The notes under the pieces: generated by a model
What the model saw: only the letters and a program-made list of their open reading frames with translations
Databases searched by the model: none
Told to the model about the DNA's origin: nothing
NCBI GenBank assembly: GCA_020845575.1
Contig: JADLFL010000014.1
Coordinates: 1-64,000 of the forward strand
Direction of reading: 5' to 3'
From: Acidobacteriota bacterium
GTDB lineage: Bacteria > Acidobacteriota > Vicinamibacteria > Vicinamibacterales > Vicinamibacteraceae
Length of the DNA stretch: 64,000 nucleotides
Shown here: positions 55,817-64,000 of the stretch, one piece after another
Layout of the letters: every line of letters begins with the position of its first letter
Numbering within the stretch: the first letter of the stretch is position 1
Program-made: the position numbers and the translations under genes

Positions 55817-56542
55817 ATGCTCGTTCTCGCTCTCGATTCGTCCACGCGCGGCGGCAGCGTGGCCCTGGCCCTCGACGGTCTGGTGCTCGACGTCCGCGCA
55901 GGCGAGGCCACGATTCGCCACGCCGCCCGACTGCCGGGTGATCTCATCGATCTGTTGGCGGCGCACGGCCGCACGCCGAAGGACGTGGACCTGCTGGCCG
56001 CCGCGATCGGCCCGGGCGGCTTCACGGGATTGCGCGTCGGACTCGCCACAATGCAGGGGCTTGCGATGGCGCTCGATCGACGCGTGTTCATGGCCAGCAC
56101 GCTCGACCTGATCGCACAGGCCGTGCACGACGCGGCGCCGGACGCGCGGTGGGTGGGCGCGCTGATGCACGGGATGCGCGGCGAAGCCTTCACCGCACTC
56201 TACCAGGCCGATACGATGCGGGGGACGCTCGACGCCGTCGTTCCGGCGATGGTCGGCACACCCGAGCAGGCAGCCGCCGCGTGGACGTGCGGCCACGATG
56301 CCACGCCCATCGCCGTGGGCGGCGACGGGTGGCCTGGCGCCGGGGCGCCGTTCGTCGCACGATTCGGAACGCGCCTCCGGCCACAGTCGATCCCGCTGCT
56401 TGCCGCGCCGCTCGCCGCCCTGGCATGTGCGCGCGCCGGCGAGGCGGTCGTGCCTGCCGCCGTACGGCCCGCGTACGTCAGACGGCCTGATGCCGTCATT
56501 GCACGCGAGCAGGCGGGCCTGTCCGTGGCCGGCGACATCTGA
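55817..56542 (+). CDS. tsaB: tRNA threonylcarbamoyladenosine synthesis protein TsaB
   Basis: A 241-residue partner of TsaD/TsaE in making t6A37 in ANN-decoding tRNAs. It has the actin-like ASKHA N-terminus MLVLALDSSTRGGSVALAL, followed by AAIGPGGFTGLRVGLATMQGLAMALDR, the hallmark of the family. The C-terminal half is poorly conserved as usual. The catalytic TsaD (and TsaE) lie elsewhere. The stop codon shares one base with the rimI start (TGATG), the frequent tsaB-rimI pairing. Confidence 0.95.
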   Translation: MLVLALDSSTRGGSVALALDGLVLDVRAGEATIRHAARLPGDLIDLLAAHGRTPKDVDLLAAAIGPGGFTGLRVGLATMQGLAMALDRRVFMASTLDLIAQAVHDAAPDARWVGALMHGMRGEAFTALYQADTMRGTLDAVVPAMVGTPEQAAAAWTCGHDATPIAVGGDGWPGAGAPFVARFGTRLRPQSIPLLAAPLAALACARAGEAVVPAAVRPAYVRRPDAVIAREQAGLSVAGDI

Positions 56543-57012
56543 TGGCATTCGACGTCGTGATCCGCGAGGCAGGGCCCGAGGAGAGCCGTGCGCTGGCCGA
56601 CATCGACGCGGTCAGCTTCGACGTGCCCTGGTCGCTCGACGCGCTCCGCGCACTGCTGGACGATGCCCTCACCCGTGTGTGGATCGCGCGATCAGGAGCG
56701 CGCGTGGTGGGGGGCGCCATCGTCCGCGTCGTGGCGGGGGAGGCCGAGGTGTTGCGCCTCGCCGTGCATCCTGACGCGCGCCGACGGGGCACCGGGCGCG
56801 CGCTGGTCGGCGCCGTCCTGTCAGCGATCGCTGACGCATGTCCGGCAGGCGTCCACCTCGAGGTGCGGGCGTCGAACGTGGCGGCGCGGCGGTTGTACGC
56901 GCGCCACGGCTTTGTCGACAACGGCCGCCGGCGCGACTACTACCAGGCCCCGCGCGAGGACGCGATTCTGATGCGCTGGCGACCCGTCGGACACGCATCG
57001 GGCGGCATCTGA
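56542..57012 (+). CDS. rimI: Ribosomal protein S18 alanine N-acetyltransferase RimI
   Basis: A 156-residue GNAT-family acetyltransferase that modifies the N-terminal alanine of ribosomal protein S18. Acetyl-CoA-binding motif A is visible as AVHPDARRRGTGRALVGAVLS, with the preceding GGAIVRVVAGEAEVL strand and the C-terminal NVAARRLYARHGFVDNGRRRDYY block. It starts on the last base of tsaB and is followed by an intergenic leader for the DUF465 gene. Confidence 0.93.
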   Translation: MAFDVVIREAGPEESRALADIDAVSFDVPWSLDALRALLDDALTRVWIARSGARVVGGAIVRVVAGEAEVLRLAVHPDARRRGTGRALVGAVLSAIADACPAGVHLEVRASNVAARRLYARHGFVDNGRRRDYYQAPREDAILMRWRPVGHASGGI

Positions 57013-57053
57013 ACCCGCACGAGACGCGCACATCGCAGGCCTTGAAATGCGCG

Positions 57054-57082
57054 TTGCGACCCGCCAGCGAGGGTGGTAGAGT
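57054..57082 (+). promoter_or_regulatory. Candidate sigma-70-type promoter of the DUF465 gene
   Basis: TTGCGA (57054-57059), 17-nt spacer, TAGAGT (57077-57082): the best-spaced promoter pattern I found in the window. The predicted transcript would start about 57089, right at the 5' hairpin. Confidence 0.45.
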
Positions 57083-57095
57083 GCGCCTTAGAACC

Positions 57096-57123
57096 CGGGG
57101 GAGACCCTGATCTGGTTCCCCCG
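57096..57123 (+). promoter_or_regulatory. 5'-leader hairpin before the DUF465 gene
   Basis: CGGGGGA (57096-57102) pairs with TCCCCCG (57117-57123); inner ACC/GGT add three pairs across a one-base bulge, leaving a 7-nt loop CTGATCT. The stem ends 5 nt before the AAGGAGG ribosome-binding site (57129-57135). Confidence 0.5.
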
Positions 57124-57140
57124 CAAGCAAGGAGGCAGCG

Positions 57141-57398
57141 ATGCCCGATGCGCAGGATGTCAAGGAGCAACTCCTCAGGACCGACGCGGAGTACCGCGAG
57201 CTCTACCAACTGCACCACGAGCTCGACGAGCAGATTCGGTCGATGTCCACCAACCCCCATCCATCCGAGCATGAACAGCTGGAAGAAGCCCAGTTGAAGA
57301 AGCGCAAGCTTCAGTTGAAGGACCGGATGGAGGACATCGTCCGGCGATATTCCTCACCTCCGCCGCCCGGTCCGACCTCGACGTTCGCTCACGCCTGA
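57141..57398 (+). CDS. DUF465/YdcH-family small helical protein
   Basis: An 85-residue protein of the YdcH/DUF465 family, small coiled-coil-like proteins of unknown role. The heptad-like sequence DAEYRELYQLHHELDEQIRS and HEQLEEAQLKKRKLQLKDRM matches the family's two-helix hairpin (DxxFxxLxxxHxxLDxxI pattern with KKxKLxxKD). It has the clearest Shine-Dalgarno in the window (AAGGAGG, 5 nt spacing). It is expressed alone, with its own promoter, leader hairpin and terminator-like stem, between rimI and psd. Confidence 0.9.
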   Translation: MPDAQDVKEQLLRTDAEYRELYQLHHELDEQIRSMSTNPHPSEHEQLEEAQLKKRKLQLKDRMEDIVRRYSSPPPPGPTSTFAHA

Positions 57399-57414
57399 AA
57401 TCGAGTGTTTTCAC

Positions 57415-57443
57415 CGGTGCCCGCCGCGTTGCGACGGGCACCG
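57415..57443. terminator. 9-bp hairpin after the DUF465 gene
   Basis: CGGTGCCCG (57415-57423), an 11-nt loop, CGGGCACCG (57435-57443). It starts 16 nt past the stop codon, with a TTTT just before rather than after it. Confidence 0.55.
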
Positions 57444-57482
57444 CGTCGTGGAGGTCGAGAACACCGGTCATACTGTCCTGGT

Positions 57483-58115
57483 ATGAAGCTCGATCGCGCC
57501 GGATATCCGTTCATCGCCGGGGCCCTCGCGCCGGCGGCCTATTTCCTCCTGCGGAAGAAGCCGGCACTCGGCGTCCCGCTACTCGGCCTGGCCGGCTTCC
57601 TGGCCTACTTCTTCCGGGATCCCGAGCGGTATCCCCCCCAGCATCCCGATCTCGTGTTGTCGCCGGCCGACGGACGCGTGATGGTGGCCGGACCGGGCGA
57701 ACCAGGCGTCGCCCCGCCGGGCGAGTGGCAGCAGATCAGCATCTTCCTCTCGCCCGTGGACGTCCACATCAACAGGACGCCGTACGGCGGCGAGATCACC
57801 CGCATCGCCTACACACCGGGCAAGTTCCTCGCAGCCTACGACGATCGCGCCGCGGCGGAGAACGAGCGCAACGAGGTGTGGGTCCGCTCCGGCGACCGCA
57901 CCGTGGTCTTCCGTCAGGTCGTTGGCGTCCTCGCGCGGCGCGTGGTGTGCCGCGTCCAGGTGGGCGATCGACTGGAAGCGGGTGAGCGATTCGGCCTCAT
58001 GAAGTTCGGCTCCCGCATGGACGTCTTCGTCCCGCTCGCGTGCCGGCTCCAGGTCCGCCCGGGCGACGTGGTACGCGGCGGCGAGAGCGTGATCGCGCGC
58101 TGGCCCGAGGCCTGA
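57483..58115 (+). CDS. psd: Phosphatidylserine decarboxylase, short proenzyme type
   Basis: A 210-residue membrane-associated pyruvoyl enzyme of the short (archaeal/Bacillus-like) type that makes phosphatidylethanolamine from phosphatidylserine. One or two hydrophobic segments (PFIAGALAPAAYFLL, LGLAGFLAYFFRDP), then LSPADGRVMV, the conserved SIFLSPVDVHINRTPYGG, and the self-cleavage site KFGSRMD, whose Ser becomes the pyruvoyl group. It precedes pssA by 17 nt; together they form the complete phosphatidylserine-to-ethanolamine branch. Confidence 0.95.
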   Translation: MKLDRAGYPFIAGALAPAAYFLLRKKPALGVPLLGLAGFLAYFFRDPERYPPQHPDLVLSPADGRVMVAGPGEPGVAPPGEWQQISIFLSPVDVHINRTPYGGEITRIAYTPGKFLAAYDDRAAAENERNEVWVRSGDRTVVFRQVVGVLARRVVCRVQVGDRLEAGERFGLMKFGSRMDVFVPLACRLQVRPGDVVRGGESVIARWPEA

Positions 58116-58118
58116 GGA

Positions 58119-58124
58119 TAGAAT
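58119..58124 (+). promoter_or_regulatory. Candidate internal -10 for pssA
   Basis: TAGAAT in the 17-nt gap between psd and pssA, 8 nt before ATG 58133. If used it would give an almost leaderless transcript. No good -35. Confidence 0.2.
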
Positions 58125-58132
58125 CGGACCCC

Positions 58133-58942
58133 ATGATCAACGTCCTGCGTCGCGGTGAGGCCGATCAGCGCCGTCTCCGCAGGGGCATGTACCTGCTGCC
58201 GAGCCTCTTCACGCTCGCCAACATGTTCTGCGGGTACGCCTGCGTGATCTTCGCGATGCGGGGCGAGTTCGCCACGGCCGCGCCGTTCATCGGGGTGGCG
58301 GTGGTGCTCGACCTGCTGGATGGCCGCATCGCGCGCATGACGGGATCGACCAGCGACTTCGGCAGGGAGTTCGATTCCCTCGCCGACGTCATCTCGTTCG
58401 GCGTCGCGCCCGCCGTGCTGGGGTACGCGTGGGGACTGTTCACGCTGGGCCGGCTCGGCTGGGTGGCGGGGTTCCTGTTCGTGTCGGCCGCCGCCATTCG
58501 TCTCGCGCGGTTCAACATCCAGACCACGACCAACCCGGACAAGCGCTACTTCGTCGGCATGCCCAGCCCCGCGGCAGCCGGCGTCCCTGCGGCCACCGTG
58601 TACCTGCTGCCCCAGGGCCTTCCGGCAGGCTGGACGACGTTCCTCGCGCTGCCACTGCTGCTCGTGCCGGCCGCGCTGATGGTCAGCACGATCAAGTACC
58701 GGAGTTTCAAGACCTTCAACCTCGGCCAGCGACGCCCGGCCAGCGCCCTGATGCTGTTTGCGCTGTTCCTCGCGGCCGTGGTGTCGTACCCGCAGTGGTC
58801 GCTGGTGCTGATCTCGTACACGTATCTCGTGTCCGGGCTCATCGGTCTCGCCTGGTCGCGCATCCGCCCCAGGAACGCCGACGACGCGGTGCCCTCGACC
58901 GATCCGGAGCCGGTCGCCAGTGGCGGCCCTCACGAGGTCTGA
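58133..58942 (+). CDS. pssA: CDP-diacylglycerol-serine O-phosphatidyltransferase
   Basis: A 269-residue integral membrane enzyme (type II, not the E. coli type) that joins CDP-diacylglycerol and serine to make phosphatidylserine, the substrate of Psd. The CDP-alcohol phosphatidyltransferase motif DG-x2-AR-x8-G-x3-D-x3-D is complete in LLDGRIARMTGSTSDFGREF followed by DSLAD. About seven hydrophobic segments are visible. ATG 58133 was chosen over in-frame upstream codons because it directly precedes the membrane-anchored N-terminus. Confidence 0.95.
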   Translation: MINVLRRGEADQRRLRRGMYLLPSLFTLANMFCGYACVIFAMRGEFATAAPFIGVAVVLDLLDGRIARMTGSTSDFGREFDSLADVISFGVAPAVLGYAWGLFTLGRLGWVAGFLFVSAAAIRLARFNIQTTTNPDKRYFVGMPSPAAAGVPAATVYLLPQGLPAGWTTFLALPLLLVPAALMVSTIKYRSFKTFNLGQRRPASALMLFALFLAAVVSYPQWSLVLISYTYLVSGLIGLAWSRIRPRNADDAVPSTDPEPVASGGPHEV

Positions 58943-58957
58943 CCCGGCGTCCTCCGC

Positions 58958-61900
58958 CTAGCCTGCCAACGGCGGGTCGACGGGCGCCACGGGCACATCG
59001 AGCGACACGGTCGTCCCGACGCCCTTCGCACTCCGCACGTCGATACCCCCGCCCATCAGCTCGACGTTCCGCCGCGCGATCGACAACCCGAGCCCCGTTC
59101 CCGCCGCCTTGGTCGAGAAGTACGGCTCGAACAGGCGCGCCAGCGCCTCGTCATCCATGCCCACGCCGGTATCGGTGAGCGCCAGCCGCACGAATCCCTC
59201 GTCCTGACGCATCGCATGCAGCGTGACGACGCCGCCGGCGGGCATGGCGTGCAGGGCGTTCTCGATGATGTTGATGAGCGCACGTCCGAGGAGCGCCCTG
59301 TCGATGAGCACGTCGGGAACGCCAGGGTCGATCTCGGCCTGGACACGTACGTTCGACGGCAAGCCGATGCGATACCCCGCCAGCACCTCGTCGACGAGCG
59401 CCTGCACCGGCACGCTCGCGAGGCGCGCTGTCGGCGATGAGGCGAAGCTGGCGAACTCCGACGAGATCTGCCGCAGCATCCGCACCTGGAGCAGGATGGT
59501 GTCCACGCACTGCTCGAGCACGGGCGAGAGCGGCGACTCCCGGTCCGCGTGGACGCGTCGCAGATGCTCGGCTGACAGCTGGATCGGCGTCAGCGGATTC
59601 TTGATGTCGTGCGCGACCTGTCGTGCCATCTCGGCCCACGCTTCGAGCCTGTGCGTGCGCTGCAACTGCACCCGCTGGCGCGACAGATCGGCGGCCATGC
59701 TGTTGAACGCCTCAACGAGCCCCTGCAACTCGTCGGCAGTCTTCGCCACGATGTGCTGATCGAGATCGCCGGCGGCGATGCGCCGGCTCGCGCGCGTCAG
59801 CCGCTGGACGGGATCGCCGATGCGTCCGGAGATGGAGTACCCCAGGGCCGCGCCGAGCAGGATGAACACCACGGCGCCGAGGTTCACGCTCCGATCGAGC
59901 TCGGCGATTTCGCGCTCGATCTCCCGCTGACGCAGCGTCATCGGAACCGTGAGAATCGCCTCGCGGTTGGCCACGCGAATCGGCGTGGCGGCGAGCTGAT
60001 ACTGCAGCGGTCCGATCTGATCCTCGCCCACGAACGTGGGCAGCCGTTCCAGTGCGATCGCGCGATAGACGGTGTCCGGCGTCCGCTCCGGCAGCAGTCC
60101 CTGCGCGAACAGGTCGCGCTGGCTCGTCGCAAGTAGCGCCGGCCCGTCGAAGATGTTGACGTCCTGGCCGATCACGCGACTGATCCACACCATCACGTCG
60201 TCGCTCAACGCCGTGGCCGATACGGGGCCCAGTTGCTGCAGCGCGATGGCTTCCTCGATCACGCGTCGCGCGACGGCGGCCGTGCGCGTGGCCTCTGCTT
60301 CGACGTCGGCTCGCAGTCGCGATGCCACGAAGGTCCGCACCACGAACGCCAGCGTGAGGACCGGGATGACCGACGTCGCCACGAAGGCGAGGAACAGCTT
60401 GCGCGTGAAGCTCGCGCGGATCTCGCGGACCAGCAGCGTGGCCGGCTGCGGACCGCGTCGATTGACGCGGTTGAGGATCGCGTGGACGGCGAGCACGAGC
60501 AGCAGCGCGAGCGCCGCGAGCGTGGCCACTTCCGCCACGTGGATCAGATGCTCGACCAGCGTGACGCGGGGCACGCTGACCACGTAGATGGCGAGACGAT
60601 CGTTGGAGACGTACAGGTCGTACACGCGGGCGCCGCGCGTCTGCGTGTCCCAGAACGACTCACGCGACTGGTACGCACGCTCGAACACGCGGTCGGGCAG
60701 CGCCCACACGCGCTCGCTCGAGCTGAAGATCGGTGTACGGCCCCACCCATAGACGACCAGCTCGGTGTCCCGCGGCGACTGGCGGGCGGTCCGAAGTTCG
60801 TCGCTGCCGACGCCGCGGAACAGGTCGTAGTACGGCCCCTGCGTCGTGAGGAAGGGCAGTGAGCTGTAGTCCAGCATCACGTGCAGGATGATCCCGCCGC
60901 GCACGTACTGCCGTCCGTCCGTCCCCTTCTCGCAGATCGCGCGTTCGGCGTGGAGCATGCTGCGCTCCTCGGACCCGAACAGCGACGCTTCGGCGAAGAC
61001 GTCCCACGCGCAGACGCCGCTGCGCCACTCACGCAGCGTTGCCTGGTATTCGGGGAAGTTGAAGCCGAAGCGGCTGACCTGCGGTCCGTCCTGCGCGTAC
61101 AACTCCACGGCCGACGTGAGCCGCGCCGCGGCGAGGTCGGTCTGGCGCCACAGATCGAAGGCCGTATCGGTGGGGATACGTCCCACTTCGCGAGGAACCG
61201 CGGCGATGCGTTCACCGAGGCTCTGGATGGCATCGATCTGGCGGAGCGCCGCGTTCAGCCGGCGTTGCAGTTCCTGCGGGTGCGAGACGACCTGTGGCGC
61301 GTACTGCGTGGCAATCAGTTGGCGCCGCGCGTGATCCACCGTGTGCAGCAGCAGCGGGTAGAGCAGCAGCGACGGCACGAGGATCGCGGCGTAGACCGCG
61401 AGCAGGCGTCGGCCCTGCGTGCCGCGGCGGAACCAGGCCAGGCCGCGGTTGGTGAACAGCGCAGCCACCCCGACACTGACGACCAGCGCCACGAGCGCAA
61501 ATGCGGGGACGTCGATGCCGCGTGCGGCGGCGACTGTCGTGCCGACGAGGAGTGGGGCCGTCCAGAGCGCGAGCGGCCACACGAGGCGCAGCCACAGGCC
61601 GAGACGTGCGAGCCGCCACCGCCGGAGTGCCGCTCGAAGGACGAGCACGCCAGCCCAGAACACGGCGACGGCCAGGGCCACGAGACCGAGCACGACGAGC
61701 AGTCGGTTCAGTCCGACGGCCGGCCACAGGGCCAGCATGCGGATGTCCAGTTCGGCGTGGCTCACGATGGCCTGCACGAGATACGCGAGCCCACCCGACA
61801 GGACCGAGACGATGAGGCCGCCACCGAGTTGCGCGAAGGCGAATCGCACGCGGACGCCCACGGCCCCCGCCGGCTCGCGTCGCGTCAGCCGCCACGCGAG

Positions 61901-62956
61901 CCGCGTGCGGCGAAGCGGATCGGCCGAGAGCATGACGCCGGCAAGGAGGACGAATGCCGTGGCGAACAGGTCGAACGGCGACCGATAGCGCCACGCCAGC
62001 AGGTCGAACGTCCCCGTCGCGGCGTCGGCCGGCTCGAGCAGCGGCGTCGTCCCCATCCAGAGGAGCACGCGCGCGACGACGAGCACGAGATACGCGAGCG
62101 CCGTGAACGTCCGGTAGTCCTGCCGCGGCAGATAGCGGCGCTCCCAGGCCAGCACGCCCGCGAGCAGCAACAGCGTGATGGCCAGGCAGATCTCGGCAAG
62201 GCCGAACAACCGGCGCCACCACGTCTCGCGGAGCGTCCGCAGTTCGGCGTGCGGAATCACGACGTCTGCCAGCGGCGCTCCACCCGGCGCGTGCAGGGTG
62301 ATCGTCGCCGCGTCGGGCGAGGCGGCGACACCGCCGATGAGTCGCGGCGTGAGCGTCACCGAGAGCAGCGCGCTGTCGACACGGGCTTCGAGCGCGTCCT
62401 GCGTGTCGACGGGCGATCCCGCCGAGAGCAGTTGCTCGGCGGCGAGCGAGCCAATCATGCGCGTCGCGCCGTCGGTGGTGACGTGCACGGGCTCCACGTA
62501 CACCAGTCGCAATCCGAGCGCCCCGGGGGCCAGCACGAGAACGGCCCCCCTGTCGTGCCGGGTATCGGGCACTGCCTGCGGACGACCGGCCCACGCGACG
62601 GCCAGACCGTTGGGGGCGGCGACGGTGATCGCCACGTCGGGACCGCTCTGCCGCGCCACGACGTCGACGGCGTTGAACAGGGCGCGCTGATCGCGGGGCG
62701 ACGTGTCGAGCGCGGGGACGAGTGTGGGCTGTGCGCGTAACGCCTCCACCGTGTGTGCCAGCGTCTCGGCCCGCTCGGCGAACCGCGTCTGCACGTCGCG
62801 TTCGATGCGCGCGGCGGTCCCCTCGACATCGGATCCCAGACGCCAGAGCACGTACGTGGCGCCCAGCAGCCACAGGCACACCGTGCTGCCGAGGCCGACG
62901 GCAAGCACGCGCCAGGTCAGGCTGCGAGAACGGGAGTCGGCGCGTGACGATGACAT
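58958..62956 (-). CDS. Very large NtrY-like sensor histidine kinase
   Basis: A 1332-residue membrane sensor. The first roughly 880 residues include an N-terminal helix, an extracytoplasmic segment, about ten membrane helices, and a second extracytoplasmic region with CxxxxxG-type and aromatic-rich sequence (for example SDELRTARQSPRDTELVVYG). Then come another membrane helix pair (LFLAFVATSVIPVLTLAF), a HAMP domain (RIGDPVQRLTRASRRIAAGD), HisKA with the phosphorylated His in WAEMARQVAHDIKNPLTP and HATPase (NIIENALHAMPAGG, DTGVGMDDEAL, GTGLGLSIARRN). The DIKNPLTPI core resembles NtrY. It is about twice NtrY length, no PAS domain is apparent, and no response regulator adjoins. Confidence 0.88.
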   Translation of the reverse strand: MSSSRADSRSRSLTWRVLAVGLGSTVCLWLLGATYVLWRLGSDVEGTAARIERDVQTRFAERAETLAHTVEALRAQPTLVPALDTSPRDQRALFNAVDVVARQSGPDVAITVAAPNGLAVAWAGRPQAVPDTRHDRGAVLVLAPGALGLRLVYVEPVHVTTDGATRMIGSLAAEQLLSAGSPVDTQDALEARVDSALLSVTLTPRLIGGVAASPDAATITLHAPGGAPLADVVIPHAELRTLRETWWRRLFGLAEICLAITLLLLAGVLAWERRYLPRQDYRTFTALAYLVLVVARVLLWMGTTPLLEPADAATGTFDLLAWRYRSPFDLFATAFVLLAGVMLSADPLRRTRLAWRLTRREPAGAVGVRVRFAFAQLGGGLIVSVLSGGLAYLVQAIVSHAELDIRMLALWPAVGLNRLLVVLGLVALAVAVFWAGVLVLRAALRRWRLARLGLWLRLVWPLALWTAPLLVGTTVAAARGIDVPAFALVALVVSVGVAALFTNRGLAWFRRGTQGRRLLAVYAAILVPSLLLYPLLLHTVDHARRQLIATQYAPQVVSHPQELQRRLNAALRQIDAIQSLGERIAAVPREVGRIPTDTAFDLWRQTDLAAARLTSAVELYAQDGPQVSRFGFNFPEYQATLREWRSGVCAWDVFAEASLFGSEERSMLHAERAICEKGTDGRQYVRGGIILHVMLDYSSLPFLTTQGPYYDLFRGVGSDELRTARQSPRDTELVVYGWGRTPIFSSSERVWALPDRVFERAYQSRESFWDTQTRGARVYDLYVSNDRLAIYVVSVPRVTLVEHLIHVAEVATLAALALLLVLAVHAILNRVNRRGPQPATLLVREIRASFTRKLFLAFVATSVIPVLTLAFVVRTFVASRLRADVEAEATRTAAVARRVIEEAIALQQLGPVSATALSDDVMVWISRVIGQDVNIFDGPALLATSQRDLFAQGLLPERTPDTVYRAIALERLPTFVGEDQIGPLQYQLAATPIRVANREAILTVPMTLRQREIEREIAELDRSVNLGAVVFILLGAALGYSISGRIGDPVQRLTRASRRIAAGDLDQHIVAKTADELQGLVEAFNSMAADLSRQRVQLQRTHRLEAWAEMARQVAHDIKNPLTPIQLSAEHLRRVHADRESPLSPVLEQCVDTILLQVRMLRQISSEFASFASSPTARLASVPVQALVDEVLAGYRIGLPSNVRVQAEIDPGVPDVLIDRALLGRALINIIENALHAMPAGGVVTLHAMRQDEGFVRLALTDTGVGMDDEALARLFEPYFSTKAAGTGLGLSIARRNVELMGGGIDVRSAKGVGTTVSLDVPVAPVDPPLAG

Positions 62957-63045
62957 GCGGCGTCGGGCGATCTTACTCGCGGTTCAGACGGCCCCGTGGT
63001 TCAGACGGGCTCGTCGCCGCCTCGGCTGTCGTTCGTCCCGTTCGC

Positions 63046-63051
63046 TATAGT
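63046..63051 (+). promoter_or_regulatory. Candidate -10 for the right-edge membrane protein
   Basis: TATAGT, 14 nt before ATG 63066, in the gap between two divergent genes. No matching -35. Confidence 0.3.
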
Positions 63052-63065
63052 GGTGGGCGCGGCCG

Positions 63066-64000
63066 ATGCCGCGACCGATGCGCATCCCTGCCCTCAAGAT
63101 CCCGATCAAGCGCGGCGCCCTGCTGGCCGCCGCCAACTGGCCGATCGTCGTGCTCCAGTTCATCGCGGAGTCGACGTTCAAGATGCTGCTGGCCGTGCCC
63201 ATCGTCGGCGGGACGTTCCTCGTGGCGCTGGCGCTGAATCAGGACGTGAACGACGTCCTCGGAGACTCCCTGGACCTGCGATCGAGCGCGACGAGCGTGG
63301 CCGCCTCGCTCCTCGAGCATCCCGTCGCGCTGGTGAGTTTTCTCCTCGCGCTGGGCATCGTCGTGGCGGGGGGCGCGGCGCTGATGTTCATCCTGAAGGG
63401 CGGTACGCTGGCCGTGCTGGTCGACGCGCAGCGGCACGCGGGCCCCATCGAACGATATCCGATTCGTCTCTCGTTCCTGCGGCGTGCCGCACGGACGGAA
63501 ATCGACGTCTTCTTCGATGGTACGCGACGACTCCGCCAGCGATTCCTGCGGCTTGGCGCGTTCCTGCTCGCCACGTATGTCGTATCTGGCCTCACGTATC
63601 TGTTGGTCATCGTCGCCGGCTATCGCGCACTCGGCGAGGACGGCTTCCTCGTGGGCTGGACCGTGATCGCCGCGGTGTGCAGCGCACTGCTCGTGGTCTG
63701 GCTGGCACTCGTCAACGCGTCGTATCTGGTGCTGCAGGTGATCATCGCGGCTCGCAACGTCTCGGTGCGCGCAGCAGTCCGGGAAGCGCTGCGGATGCTG
63801 CGCGACGATGGGCTGCGCGTGGTCGGCGTGTTCCTCGTCACTGCGGGCCTGGTGGGAATCGCGACGCTCGCGTCGATCGTGACGACGGCGGGCCTGGGCC
63901 TCATCTCGTTCGTCCCGTTCGTCGGACTCACCGTCCTCCCGCTGCAACTGGCGGCGTGGCTGCTGCGAGGGCTCGTCTTCCAGTACCTCGGCCTCACGTC
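63066..64000 (+). CDS. Multi-pass membrane protein, partial at the right edge
   Basis: An open frame of at least 311 residues that runs off the window without a stop. It begins MPRPMRIPALKIPIKRGALL and then alternates hydrophobic segments (FKMLLAVPIVGGTFLVALAL, LVSFLLALGIVVAGGAALMF, FLLATYVVSGLTYLLVIVAG, VIAAVCSALLVVWLALVN, VVGVFLVTAGLVGIATLASI) with short loops; about seven are visible. I do not recognise the family. It diverges from the sensor kinase, 110 nt away. Confidence 0.75.
   Translation, partial: MPRPMRIPALKIPIKRGALLAAANWPIVVLQFIAESTFKMLLAVPIVGGTFLVALALNQDVNDVLGDSLDLRSSATSVAASLLEHPVALVSFLLALGIVVAGGAALMFILKGGTLAVLVDAQRHAGPIERYPIRLSFLRRAARTEIDVFFDGTRRLRQRFLRLGAFLLATYVVSGLTYLLVIVAGYRALGEDGFLVGWTVIAAVCSALLVVWLALVNASYLVLQVIIAARNVSVRAAVREALRMLRDDGLRVVGVFLVTAGLVGIATLASIVTTAGLGLISFVPFVGLTVLPLQLAAWLLRGLVFQYLGLT

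Overview
The window is high-GC, densely packed bacterial chromosome with about 45 protein genes, short intergenic gaps and many genes coupled by 1-4 nt overlaps (TGATG, ATGA, GTGA). I see no rRNA, tRNA, CRISPR array, transposase or phage gene, and no gene-free stretch longer than about 300 bases. A type III glutamine synthetase, a long HEAT/DUF349 protein, a bactofilin, 2-oxoglutarate dehydrogenase E1/E2, many GTG starts and short GC-rich inverted repeats between genes suggest an Acidobacteriota genome, probably Vicinamibacteria (Luteitalea-like). That placement is inference; no marker rRNA is present.

Layout. 1-4375 (+): the end of adenosylhomocysteinase, then a four-gene unit of GntP-type permease, RidA, M19 dipeptidase and a secreted endonuclease/exonuclease/phosphatase-fold protein. 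4414-6101 (-): a peroxiredoxin coupled to a ChaN-PDZ protein. 6186-7578: an esterase (+) and a small exported protein (-). 7665-14619 (-): sucB and sucA, a 96-aa protein, and an MBOAT acyltransferase with its SGNH partner. 14678-21070 (-): TonB-dependent receptor, parE and type III glutamine synthetase; a 98-aa gene diverges from the last. 21730-29004 (-): ceramidase-like exported protein, parC, a flavin oxidoreductase and a MATE exporter. 29141-32038 (+): the DUF349 protein. 32213-37178 (-): speA, a bactofilin and an 861-aa membrane protein. 37295-41130 (+): a GT-C-like membrane protein coupled to a UbiA-type prenyltransferase fused to a metallopeptidase-like domain. 41134-45200 (-): a CHASE2 hybrid histidine kinase coupled to a LysM/FecR protein. 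45274-48612 (-): MATE exporter, PLP desulfhydrase-like enzyme and amidohydrolase. 48640-51547: quinone oxidoreductase, DUF72 protein and an alpha/beta hydrolase. 51554-55731 (-): mutS and an orphan ABC solute-binding protein. 55817-58942 (+): tsaB, rimI, a DUF465 protein, psd and pssA. 58958-62956 (-): a 1332-residue NtrY-like sensor kinase. 63066-end (+): a membrane protein cut by the window edge.

How it works together. Most genes are housekeeping: TCA cycle, topoisomerase IV, mismatch repair, tRNA t6A synthesis, polyamine and phosphatidylethanolamine synthesis, ammonium assimilation. The less ordinary parts are the GT-C/UbiA-peptidase pair, which may make and use a polyprenyl-phosphate sugar; the CHASE2 kinase with its FecR/LysM partner; the exporter/PLP/amidohydrolase unit; the ChaN-PDZ/peroxiredoxin pair; and at least four kinds of intergenic repeat, including a roughly 135-bp MITE-like element. 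All positions and motifs were read by eye; homology was judged from remembered family features, not from database searches.
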